NCBI GenBank assembly: GCA_037179335.1
Contig: JAKZHN010000015.1
Span: forward strand, 62,001 to 126,000
Source: Cyclaneusma minus
Taxonomy: Eukaryota > Ascomycota > Leotiomycetes > Marthamycetales > Marthamycetaceae
Direction: 5' to 3'
Length of the DNA stretch: 64,000 nucleotides
Part shown: piece after piece, positions 22,370 through 33,700 of the stretch
Layout of the letters: each line of letters begins with the position of its first letter
How positions within the stretch are numbered: position 1 is the stretch's first letter
Notes under the pieces: generated by a model
Databases searched by the model: none
Told to the model about the DNA's origin: nothing
The model's input: only the letters and a program-made list of their open reading frames with translations
Position numbers and translations under genes: made by a program

Positions 22370-24648
22370 CTATTTGTAGTTCTCTGGGTGTTGGATACCG
22401 GCCAAGTTGCCCTCCTGCACTCTCTTGAGAGTCAAAGCAGCAATAAGCGCTGCGCCGACACCAGATCCATCCTCGGCAGGCAAGATCTCGATGGGATCCT
22501 CCGCACGGCTGTTCTTCTTCGCAGGCCAGTCCAGAATCTCGCGCAGAGCAACAGCACCGCGGGCCTTGAAGTGTGGGTACTTGTTGAACACACTGCCGTC
22601 GGCACCAACGTGGCAGGTCTCGTAGTTCTTCTTCTTTGCGATAGCGGCGACACCGCATGCGGACAGACGAGCGGCACGGGTACCGATGAGCTCGGCGAGG
22701 CGGCGGATCAACTCCAGTTCAGGACGCGTGGTGCGGATGCCGAGCTTGTTCTGGAACAGGTCGGCTGTCTCGGACAAGTTCTCAAAGGGGTCCCTGGGAC
22801 GAATGTTAGTCTACAACATAAATAGGGGTAGGGCGGGTACTCACTCCTCAACCAAGGACAGGAACGAGGAGTCCAAGGTGTATGCCTTCTTGAGCTTGCC
22901 GATGTCCTGGCCTTCGAAGATGTGAACGTTCTTGTTCTCGTGTAGGTCCACGAGAACAAGACGGAAGATTTCACCCAGGTAAAGACCTGCAATCATCTTC
23001 TCGAATGCTTGCTGGCCAGGGCGAGGCGAGTCCTTGTCGACGATGATGTCGTAAGGGGTTCTGGGCAGAACCTTGTGCTCGTTGTCGAAAGCACCCCATT
23101 CACAGTTGATGGCCATTGGGGTGTCAGGGGGGAGGTTCATATGGGCCAACTTGGGAATGGAGCCACAGTCTTCCATGTAGGCAGCGTTGCATCCAGTGCC
23201 GAAAATGCAACCAATCTTCATGGCGGTATCGGTGTAGGCGGAGGCGATCAAAGTTCCCGTGGTGTCATTGATCAGAGCGGTAAGCTTGATCGGAACTCCC
23301 TAGACAGAGATATGAGTCTCACTTCAAAGTCAACATTTTCACATATTGAACGTACCCGCTTCTTCAACGCGTCCTCGAACATTGGCACGACGTTCTTACC
23401 CTCGACACCATCAATGTCGAATCCCTTGGTCCATCTTTGGAGCACACCGTGGTCGATGTAGTCTTGCGAGGCTGGGTATGAGAAGGTGAAACCCAGGGGC
23501 AGAGGTTCCTTCTGCTCACCCTCGTGGTGGGTCTCGACGAATTGTTGCAGACAATCAGCGATGTACTCCCAAAGTTCTTCCGAGGTACCAGTCTTCAGCT
23601 CTTCAGGCATGCGGTACTTCGACTGGATGATGTCGAATTCAGACTTCTCCTCGGTGAGGATGATCTCACAGACACGGAGGTTGGTACCTCCCATGTCGAG
23701 GGCGAGGTAAGTACCGGTCTCATAGCCGGTTGGGAAGCTCATGCACCATGTGGGGTTCATGGGCTGTAAATCATTAGTATGTCACGTCTTGGGTGAGTCC
23801 GAGACGGAGACTCACAATGCTGCCGCCCTCAACGCTCAAGCCTGTTCCAGATTAGCTGTTGGATCTGCGCAAGGATCGACGAGTCTTACCTTTCTTCAAC
23901 TCCTCCACGAAGTGGTCGGTGATCTGCTTCAACTTGTCCTTAGGAACAGTGAACTGCTCCTCGAGGCGCTTGATCTCTTCCTGCAGATCCTTGGGCACAT
24001 CGGCCATAGATCCTACGCGAGACATGCTCAAGTCAGAACCCGAGGGAGAGACATGGATCGTGAGAGACATCTTGAAGCTTGTATTGCGAGATGGGATTCG
24101 AGATTGTGGTTATGGGAAAAGATGAAGAGCTTGGAAGAACGGGAGACTTGGAGAGTTGCGGTTGGAAAAAGTTTGGAAGGGGAAGAAGGCGATCAGCTGT
24201 GGCCGCGCTCGTAGATATAGATTGAGATTCTTCACAACCACGGTAGAGAAGTTGTTTGAATAAGGAAGCAGGATCCCAGCTCCGGAGCCAATTATATAGA
24301 GCCCAAACAGGTTCACCGTCGATCCCAAGCGAACGCCGCCGCAAGAACACGTAAATCATAATGTTAAGGAAGGAAAGAGGTCACCACACGGCAATGTCCT
24401 CAAGTCCAGAATTCTTTCTGAATGACCGAGGAATTACTACTGTTCCGCGAGGTTTTCAGACAACTGCTAAGGGTTCTCCCAACAACTTCCGCCGCTTCCG
24501 GAGCGTTTTCTCCGGGGGACATTTGATTGGACATGATTTGAGGCAAACGACGAGCAAACGGCAGGAATAGGGGGGTTTGGGGGAAGCAATTGAGAACAAT
24601 GAACATACCCTTGCGGGAAGGAGGCTTTCGGGGACCAAGGCCGACCAT
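22370..24648 (-). CDS. hxkA: Hexokinase
   Basis: This enzyme phosphorylates glucose and other hexoses with ATP at the head of glycolysis; yeast Hxk2 also acts in glucose repression. Six exons give 491 residues: 24648-24609, 24012-23890, 23841-23816, 23763-23356, 23299-22845 and 22793-22370. The start MVGLGPRKPPSRKG, joined across a 596-nt intron to SMADVPKDL, matches the Hxk2/HxkA N-terminus, which is why this distant start was chosen. Exon 3 is only 26 nt. Seen motifs are ALDMGGTNLRVC (phosphate 1), LGFTFSYPASQ (sugar binding), NDTTGTL with the catalytic Asp, IGCIFGTGCNAAYME, NCEWGAFDN and EDGSGVGAALIAAL (adenosine). A second in-frame ATG at 24070, inside intron 1, could start a shorter isoform. 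The gene is divergent from OST1. Confidence 0.95.
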
Positions 24649-25187
24649 TTTGACGATTCGAAGTCAATGGGGGGAGTAGGTGGTAATGAGCAAGATAGCG
24701 GGTTGAAAGAGGCTGGTATACGATATAGACAGCAGAAGTTTGGGGGACAGCGAAGGAACAAGTTGACAGATTGAGGCTGAATCGACAGATTGAGGCTGAA
24801 ACGACAGCAGCACTCGGGAGAAAGAGAGTTTCTGTCGCCTGGATGGTGAGACGAAGTTTAAGTCGGACAATGTGGGATGTTTAGGCGGAGGTCACAAGCT
24901 GTGAGGCCGATTATGTGTCGATGCCCCGCCCTAGGCCCAACGTGGAGCTACTCTAGATGGAGCTTGATAGATACCCCGGACGGGCCGCTTGTTTGTCCGG
25001 ACTCCAGGCTACAGCTGATCCTGGCAAAAGGACACCACGACCTCAGTGCGAGGCGGTTTGCGACTAGAGACAACTGCCAATTGACCGAGCCAGAGCCAAA
25101 CACCGTCCAAGCAGCCTCTCGATGCAGGCTGGACGACCAACTCCTCTCGATTTTCACTGATCTGGCCGTTGCCCCAACATACCCAAG
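24649..25187. promoter_or_regulatory. Divergent hexokinase/OST1 promoter region
   Basis: The start codons are 539 bp apart and face outward. An imperfect duplication around ATCGACAGATTGAGGCTGAA occurs near 24765-24800. I cannot assign factor-binding sites with confidence. Confidence 0.55.
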
Positions 25188-26817
25188 ATGCGGACATCGT
25201 CGCTGGCTGCCGCCGTCCTATCCCTCGCTGCCACTGTATACTCGGCCCAATCAAACCTCACCAAACCTCTCTCCTCGTCAAACATCCTCCCCTCAAACTT
25301 TCAGCCGCCGCAGGTCTTCAAGAATGCCAATCTCGTGCATGTCATAGATCTGGGGAAGTCATACGCAAAGGAAACAATAAATGTGGTTGTTGAGAACGTT
25401 GCGTCCGAGCCACAAGATGAATACTACATCCCCTTTACCTCGGAGCAGATGGAGAAGGTCGGCGGATTGGAAGTAAGAGATAAGAAGGATGCAGATTCGC
25501 CGCCGTTCCACGTCGAGATTGCCGAGTTTGATACAGAGAGGTGATTATCCAGATCCTCTCCATTGAATCCATAGTCTAACACTGCCAGTGATACACAATT
25601 CTACCGTGTCCGCCTACCATCGCCTCTTGCACCAAAAGCCCAGCAGACCCTGACTATCTCGTACTCCGTCCTGTCCTCTGTCCACCCGCTTCCCGCCGCC
25701 ATCAAGCAACTCGACTCGCAGTACCTCACCTACTCCTTTTCCGCCTACTGTCCGTCCGCCTACCTTTCCACGAAGCAAAAGACAGAAGTCAAATTCCCCA
25801 CCGGGGATATTCCCGAGTACACCATCATCCCAGGCGATGGCAGCACCGCCGAGTCACCCCAGAGGCAAGGCACCAAATTCACCTACGGCCCCTTCGGTGA
25901 AGTCCCCGCCGGTGCAGTCGAGCCCGTTCGCGTACGCTACGAGTTCACCAAGCCCCTTATTGATGTTTCCCGCCTCGAGCGAGACATTGAGGTCAGCCAC
26001 TGGGGCGGTAATGTGGCCTTCGAGGAGCGCTACACTCTCCACAACCGTGCCGCAAACCTCACGGACAACTTCAACCGTGTGGCCTACGCATCGTCACAGT
26101 ACTACAACCCTCCTACGCACGCCATGAAGGAGCTGCGCTACCCCCTGAAAGTTGGCAGCCAGGACCCATACTACACAGACGTTATTGGAAACGTTTCGAC
26201 TTCGCGATTCAGGAGCAACAAGCGTGAGGCGATGCTTGAGTTGAAGCCCAGATACCCTGTTTTTGGAGGCTGGAACTATCCTTTCCGCGTTGGCTGGAAT
26301 GCCGACGCAAAGAAGTTCCTGCGCAAATTGACCGGTGGTGACAGCTATGTGTTGAACGTCCCATTCCTTGAGGGCTTCAAGCAAGCTGAGGGTCTGCAAT
26401 ACCAGAATGTTGAAGTCCGCGTTATTCTTCCTGAAGGTGCCGAGTAAGTGACGAAACTGTCTTACCCCTGAGACAGGAAACCATACATTTCAGACGATAG
26501 ACACCAAAGCTGCATGTATGCTGACTTTGAACAGGAACGTGAAATACCACACCAGCCTCCCTATTACCTCAGAATCCATCTCCCTTCACAAGACCTTCAT
26601 GGACACCAAGGGCCGCACCATGCTCACCCTGACCGCTCGCAACCTCGTCGATGACAACCGTGACGTTGCTCTCATTGTCACCTACGACTACCCCTTTATG
26701 GCCATGCTCCGTAAACCCTTGGTCATCTTCGGCAGTGTGTTGGCACTCTTTGCCGCTGCTTGGGGAGTTGGCAGCTTGGATATGAGGATTGGTGCGAAGA
26801 AGGTTGTCAATGTGTAA
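25188..26817 (+). CDS. OST1: Oligosaccharyltransferase subunit OST1 (ribophorin I)
   Basis: This is an ER membrane subunit of the oligosaccharyltransferase, which moves the lipid-linked glycan to Asn-X-Ser/Thr of entering proteins. Exons are 25188-25540, 25589-26443 and 26535-26817, giving 496 residues. A signal peptide (MRTSSLAAAVLSLAATVYSA) is followed by a luminal ribophorin I domain. Recognisable parts are NANLVHVIDLGKSYAKETI, the conserved SHWGGNVAFEERYTLHN, YYTDVIGNVSTSR and the PRYPVFGGWNYPFRVGW segment. One C-terminal membrane span (KPLVIFGSVLALFAAAWGVG) and a short cytosolic tail MRIGAKKVVNV close the protein. The first intron is 48 nt with branch CTAAC; the second is 91 nt. An A tract at 26889-26907 lies in the 3' flank. 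Confidence 0.94.
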
Positions 26818-29593
26818 ATCATAGATGTATAAGACAAAGGCATGGAAGAGGAAAGGAGAAAGGTTCCTGTCTATGTGACAAGATTTGTAAAAAAAAAAAA
26901 AAAAGGATTTGATAGAGGAATCTCACACTGTACTTGAATTTGGTGGACTGTTCTTTCTTTCCTCTCTTTCTTGTGAGCTGCCTGGTTATTGTGGCCTGTT
27001 GATGAAAATCATCAGTGATAAGACAGTGGGGGTTGGAGAACTTGGTCCGGGGACAGACGGCACATGAGGAGCAACGGTCGTGATGCTGATGCATACAGTG
27101 TAACAAACTTTTGCCGCTATGGTAAAGATGGGAAGCTCTGAATCGAAGACAGTCTTTTGTCTGGGGGCATTTGTACTAAGAAAGACGGACATATATCTCC
27201 TCCGCAACAATGGCCGCTAGTAACCCTTTACTGCTATACAACACTAACAGTACGTTTCGATCTCCCATATGTATCTGCTCAAGCTGTTGGTTGTTTATGC
27301 GGTTGCCCGCCACTAGATTTTGTTTTTCAGCTGTTGACTCCCGTCTCCTGAAGAGTTACTGTAATCACCATAGCGGATCCAGCCTGTTCCAGCCTTTTGT
27401 CCTTTTCAGCCCTGCAGTTTGTAATCCGATTTAGCATCACATGGCTTTAATTACCGGGCATGATTAAGACAGGGCCCTTCATTCCACACGCCCAACACAG
27501 AAAATCCAGCACCCACCAAGTCCCAGATGACGTCCCACCCCATTCCTCCACATCACCTCAAACCACCCCACCCACGTTACGCTCCCTCTGCCACATTCCC
27601 CCCATCCATTCCTTCCCATGAACCCCCAACACACGATTCCGCATGCATCCCACATCTAAGTCAGCACATACGCACACCTCGCATGGTCTCCTCACCAACA
27701 CCTGGTACTGAGACCTGCATACCTTACCCGTATCCTTACACAAGTATCACAACGGATGTAACTGCCGTACAAGGGTGTAACAGAGATTTGTTCGGCCCGT
27801 GGCTTGGAGCTGGATGCGTGGCTCATTTGTGTGGCACATCTAGAACTCCAACTGTTGCTGGTAGTGGCACTACGGAGTTGGGGCCGGGATTGTCGTGATG
27901 TTCACCAGAAGGAGGCAGAGGGTGTACCCGAGGGAACGGATGGAACGAGCGGGAGAATTGTCGTGCTAGGACAATAGTAATAGTGGAGAATTAATGTTAA
28001 AGAGATATGGGGAATGGGAGGAGTGGTACTCACATTTTGAAGTTTGGGAATTGAGAAGCAATCGGAGTGATACTACTGTAATTTAGGGCAATCCGAGCAA
28101 TTGGGAGAAATTCAAATCAGCTAACTCAAGCAGTTGGGATTGATTTGAGGAATCAGGACCAGACCGGTGAGCACTGATCTCAAGCGTCAGGCGATAGACA
28201 CTTGCCGTGATTGGCAAACCAAATCGAAATTCCATACCCAAGGACACAGTTCACAAGACGTAAGGGAAAGACCAGCTTTTGAATTGTTTGAATTTTGAAC
28301 TGTTTTTGGTTTGTAGTCATCGTACTTTTGTATCAACCACAGGCGGCATAGTAGCCACACACCCCACAGGTACTACTCTCGTCTTCGAGTAGTCCACGCA
28401 CTCATTCGTGCAAAGACAAGCTTGTCGCAGTGCCAGGCAATCATAGAGCCAACAGGGCACGCAAAGCAAAATCGTCCATATCTCAACAATTTCTCCACAC
28501 ACCACCCGTTTCCATCCGTCGAACTGTAGCAAGGAAATAGAAAGTTTCTCATCGCCAATCTTCCACCGCTGTCTCCATCTTGTGCATAAGCAAGCAATCG
28601 TAATTAGCCGGGAAGTTGCTGTAGCAGCCCGGGATTAATCGGTTGGTAGGGGTATCGGGTCACTGCTCCATGCAGGAAAGCTGAAAGAGCACACAGAAGG
28701 CGAGATCGCGCGCTCCAAACACAACTAGCAAGGCGTCCACACGAATGCGGGGTATTAAACTTTTGGTACCGTTCGAGAAAGAGTCGTATTAGGTTGTCGA
28801 AGTGAAGGTTGTGCCGAGGATGCGATCGCAGAACTTTTCGATGGAGCAAGAGGTGCCGGACCGAACCGGACGAGAAGCAGAATGGGACGATGTTGAAGAA
28901 CGGACGACGCTAAAGGGAATTGCGGTATTCGAGACAGGTGGCCGAGGGTGACGTTCGACATGGGGGTATTAACAACAACAAGGCCAAGAAGCGTAGAAGG
29001 AAAGCGATATTCTGACAGTCTGGGGTGGTGTAGGAGAGGTGTCGAGTTCTCAGTATGGTTCTTCCGTATTTGCTGAAGACCGCAAGAGTGTTTGGGAAGG
29101 ACACTCGCTGATGGTGTATGTTCATCTGAGCGTAAAGGAAATCGTATTGTGTCGCAGACGTATGTGCCAGATTACTCAGAGCAACGCTAGCAATTGAGAC
29201 TGTTCCAAGTATTTCGGATGGTCCCAAGGAATTGGTTCGCTCTGAGCAATCTGTGGCAGTATTTTCGGTTTGAAGGAGTGTCGAGGATGAGATCCAAGCT
29301 AGATGCAGCAATTAGAGATTGTGCGGAGTAATTCGTATTTACCGATTGTCGGAATATGAGGAGACAATCGGTAAGGAAGGGTTCTATACGCAAGCTATAA
29401 AGCCAGGTAGATACGGTCTTGAGAGGTTGGATGGGTGCAGCAGACCGCCGTCAGAATGCTCTCAAGATTGAAAACATTATCGAAAGGAGACGGTGTAACG
29501 CGAAGATGACGATCCCGAAACGCCAAAACCACAATGCTAGAGAGCGCCGCACCAGCAACGCCGACCGAATAATAGGTAGAAGTTGAAAGTAAC
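26818..29593. other. Intergenic region between OST1 and CDC25
   Basis: These 2.8 kb lie between two convergent genes. An A tract occurs at 26889-26907. A 123-codon Pro/His/Thr-rich frame at 27527-27898 has no family features and is not called. A region near 28040-28160 shows weak repeats of about 19 bp (blocks such as GGGAATTGAGAAGCAATCG and AGGGCAATCCGAGCAATTG), resembling the reverse complement of array B. Other small frames on the minus strand from 28317 to 29393 look non-coding. Confidence 0.5.
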
Positions 29594-31457
29594 TTAGTAT
29601 GAAACCATGCGTCTTGTAGACGTACGGTCTCCGAATATCGGTGGCGATTCCATCATGATGTCGTCGTTCCTGCTGGAAAGTCTCGTTGTGCGGCCGGATG
29701 CGGTCGGGCTCTCCTCGACTTGCATCTGCTGCTCACCGAAGGCATAAGTTTGCGCTCTGCTCAACTTTGCCCGGTTCTGACGCAGCCTGCCCATTTCCCG
29801 CTCACAGGTGTATGCGTGCTCCTCTGAGTCCATCTCGACATAGTTCTGAGGAAAGCAGCGATCTCTGTGCTCAGAAAAGAAGGCACTGTAACCACCATCG
29901 AGGATGTAGATCTCGGGGTAGGAAAGCCTCGGGTAGTGTTCTACATTCACGGTACGATCCTTCTGGCGAATGTATCTTGCCATGATGGGTGCACGGTGGG
30001 CAGAATACTCGCAGTGCAAGATCAGCAGGGTCTTTCCTGGCAGTGCAGTCTCAAAGAGCTGGCTCGATAGCAATTCCTTGTCATTGTAGTTGACGGCTCC
30101 ATCAATATGACCACCTTGAAACTCGTACTCAAATCGGCAGTCAATGATCATGCGCTGGTCAAAGTTCTCGTTGAACTTGCCATCAAGGACTTCGAGCAAA
30201 GTTTCCTTGGATATTCTGGGGATGCTGTCTGGTTGACCTTCTTGGAAGAAGTGTGGGAGGGCTGGCTGGAAAGGCTCGTCAATGTCCATGACTGAAGAAA
30301 GGTTGCTTCGAGTGGCTTCTTTCTTATCAGCATTTCCTGCGCCTTCAAACATGCTGGTAGAGCGTCGAAACTGCTTTTTGGGTCGTAGCAGCGGGTTCAA
30401 ACCCGCAGTTCGACGCAGGTTGTGCGCAGGGGCTACAATTCGCGAGGGAGTACCGTTCAAGTTGGAGAACGACTGCTGCAGGCGGGGTAGTCGTACTCCG
30501 GCCATGAGAGGAGGTGTTGTGCTCCTTGCCGACGTCGGCCGACGCTCCTGGGGAGGGGACTGAGAGAAGCAATCGCCCAGGGTCATGTTGGTGTCGACTT
30601 GAGTATTGCAGTCAACAACGTTGAATCGGAATGGGGGGGGAGGTCGTTCGGCTTGTTGGCGGGGGACAGTGTTGGTAGAGAAGCCCTTGGTACGGGCGAG
30701 ACTGGGACGTAGGAGTGTAGGCTTCTTCCTTCTGTAGATAGTCCAATTAGCATGGGCCTTCCTAATTTGCAAATACAAATATAGAACTCTGAACCTACTC
30801 CGCATTGTGGGTATGCTTCTCGGTCCGATCGATTGCGCCGTCTGGGGGCGAGGAAGGAAGCATCGATGCGGAAGGAGAGCCCTGGCCCGGCGTAGGAGAG
30901 TCGACCTCAACTTGATACGGCGCCTTGTGCGGCAGGGGCGAGATATCCATCATCTCATTGATCGGTCCGGGAGAAGATGAGGGGAGCGGAGGAGTGGTAA
31001 CATTTTCTGCACACGGTCAACATCTAGTCCTGCGCATCTGCCATTGATTCTCCTTACCCCGGACATCCAATGTACCAAACAAGTTCGATGTGAAGAGCGC
31101 CCGGCGGGGTGTAGGAAACTGCGGACTGCAGCAAGTTAGCAGGCGCACAAATAGAGTTATTGGGAAGACTTGGAAGTACCTCATATCGATGTGAAAGTTC
31201 TGGGAGAGATCTGCGGCCAGGCTAGCAGTCGGGGAAGAGCCGCGGACAGGGCCATTCAGAGCGAAGTAATCCGACTTGGGCCTGTTCTTGCTCGGGCGAG
31301 GCTTGGAGCACTGCATGCTAAGATCTCTGAAGTTGAAGGAGCCGGGACCGAAGTTGCCCGCGCTAGAGAGCTGCGCCGGATGGGATGTGTAGATGTCTTT
31401 GCGGCCCCATGAGTGTGAAGAGGGTCGCATGGCAGCCAACGGGGAAGAGGCCTCCAT
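29594..31457 (-). CDS. nimT: M-phase inducer phosphatase Cdc25
   Basis: This dual-specificity phosphatase removes the inhibitory Tyr phosphate from Cdk1 to start mitosis; the Aspergillus orthologue is NimT. Exons are 31457-31180, 31125-31058, 31006-30799 and 30731-29594, giving 563 residues. The N-terminal half is Ser/Pro-rich and regulatory. MEASSPLAAM, KPVRGSSPTAS-like NGPVRGSSPTASLAADLSQN, TPRRALFTSNLFGT and ISPLPHKAP match the NimT layout. The C-terminal rhodanese-type domain has DCRFEYEFQGGHIDGAVN and the active loop HCEYSAHRAP, with Cys and Arg of CX5R. PRLSYPEIYILDGGYSAFF and CFPQNYVEM follow. The third intron donor (GTAGGT) falls inside an in-frame TAG, so retention would truncate the protein. 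Neighbours are unrelated in function. Confidence 0.94.
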
Positions 31458-33700
31458 GTTAACGAAGACGAGTGTGGAATACGACTACTGGGCCGGACGG
31501 ATCGAGGGAGAGTCAATCAATTGATGCAAATCATGAACAAGAGGTGTGCCCCAGGGTATGGAAACACAGTCGTGAGTGACTTATCAAATGAAGGCGGTGG
31601 ACTCGACTGGATTCACACTGGCACAGCAGCTGGTCCCGTCAGTTGCTGGTGCGCAGTGCTGCAGGAGCCGGCGTAGCAAATGGAGCGAGAGGAAGAGATG
31701 CCGTAGATGAGGGCGGCTGTGTGTTAGGAAGCTCGACGCAATGAGGCCAGGCCCGGTTGTCGAGAATGCCTCTTGTCGTCCAGAAGGCAGCGGGAATGTG
31801 GTTAGTGCGCAGGTCTCTTTTCTGCCAGCGCCGGATCTAATCAGACTCGGCAGGGAGGCAGCCTTCTCGACGATATCACGGAATGCGAGAGCACTGGGCG
31901 GCGAGGGGGCAGGTCGTCGGGACGTGGTGTCGTGAGGGCGAGGGAGCTACTGGAAGAGAGCAGAAACAAAAAGCGAGCGGACGGTACTTCTTGATAAAGG
32001 GCTCTACGCTCAGCTGCGGTGCGTGGAGCGGCGGCAGGGAGGGTGGAGCGTGGGACAGGGTACGATCGTTGTCAGGACAATCTGGTAGAAATTGGCGGCC
32101 TGCTCGCTCACAGCACAGCGGCAGCGCAGCATGGAACTCTCGCCGTGCCCTGAGCCTGTCGCCTGGTGTTTGTGCACTATGTGGTGCACAGCTGGACGAC
32201 GTGACGGAAACGGGCCCAAGCCTTGCAAAAGCCGACAACCTTGCTTCCAAGCGTCATGCAAGGTTCGCCCTCCCATCTCCTGCAGAACGGCGCCCCCATG
32301 CCACCACGACTACATACGACTAGGGCACCGCTGCGTGTCTGAGAGCCCGCGGGGTCCGCTCATTGGCTGCGTGGAAGCCCTCGAAGCCTTCTAGCCTGCC
32401 ATGGCAGAGGGCACCGCGTCGCCGCAGCCTGCGTTGTACACGCTGGACTGCTAGCTGACAAGAGAGGCTCAATCCCCGCGATGCTGCTGCCGATTATAGC
32501 ACACCGTTGGCGCCGGGACGCGCTCAATTGTGCCAGGCAAAGCTTAATGATGCGGAGAATTTATAGCACGACGTCTCATGTCTGTACTAGTACGTACAGT
32601 ACCTGAGGACGCAGAAATGCCCCATGAGAACAGGCGTCATCGATCATTTAAACAGACATGAAACCGCGGAGAGCTGGAGAGCTGTGGTGACGAGAGCTCA
32701 AGCAAACAACTACATGTAACAAGCTGCCCGCCCCGCAGTAGCTCTGCTGCCGGTCGAACATCACGACGCCATCTGCCGCGCCTGGACAAAGGAGCTGGCG
32801 GCCAGCACGCCATGCTACTGCATTTCGTACATCCGCCGTGCAGCATCATTGATGTGTGGAATCTTTCGAGAGGCTCTGTGCTGGAATTCAGAAGCGGCCC
32901 GGTCGCCTGGAAAGCTCCCTGCGGCTGGGAATTGCGCCTGTCTTGCATTTCCGAAATGATCCAAAAATCAAGAACTATGCTCCCTATTATTCCCATGCAA
33001 CAACTACTAGTAGGTTCGCTATTTGCGGCTCTGCCAGCCATGATGGCCATCACGGTGCTTCTCGAATTTCCATGGAAGACTGGTCGGGCGTGTCATCGAA
33101 AGTCACGCTCCCACCGCCGGCTGGCCTCGAATTAATCGTTGCATGTGGCCCTTTGATTTCCCACCACTCTAAACTGCTTTAAATGCTCCATCTGGTCATG
33201 GCTCAAATTAGCTCATTGAGCGTCTGGCGTGCCTCTTCGAGCATGAAGCCAACGACATTTGGCAGCGCTGGCTGCATTCGTGCAGAGCCGCAGGGCCCCA
33301 GTGGGTTATATGCGATGGCCGTTGAGATTTCCTAATTGCTCCATATCGAGGCGCTGGGGCACCGTCTGCTGAAAAATTTCTACATGATGCGGCGTCTCGC
33401 CAGTCCCATCGAGCCGTGCTGCCCCAGCTCGACCTGGTGGAATTGCTTACTCCAGTCTGGACCGCCTGCTAAAGCGGGGATTTGTTGTGTAAGAAATAGA
33501 AAAGTCGAGCGGTTGCCACGAGCAATAGGCGCGTGCTCGCCGGTGCCTCGGAGAAAAAAGGGCACATTCCTGAACGGAGTGGGTTTTCGAACCATCAATT
33601 ACTCGACGGCCAGCTATGTCGCGATTCAGCCGCGGCCGGCGTTGATCGCTGGAGCCATGTAGATTGAGCCTCATCGGCGATTGGGACTTGGACAGCTAAA
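31458..33700. other. CDC25 upstream region, no gene recognised
   Basis: Composition here is normal, not AT-rich. Overlapping open frames of up to 146 codons occur on both strands between 31876 and 33180, but none has domain features and opposite-strand frames are equally long. That pattern suggests GC-biased non-coding DNA. It probably carries the CDC25 promoter and 5' untranslated region. Confidence 0.5.

Noticed and set aside
23852..24070. ATG at 24070 as the main hexokinase start
   Set aside because: The upstream 40-nt exon spliced to 24012 gives the conserved hexokinase N-terminus; 24070 is kept only as a possible alternative.
27527..27898. 123-codon Pro/His-rich frame
   Set aside because: Low complexity, no signal peptide or domain.
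31876..32323. Overlapping 124- and 146-codon frames on opposite strands
   Set aside because: Equal-length opposing frames with no features are expected by chance in GC-rich DNA.
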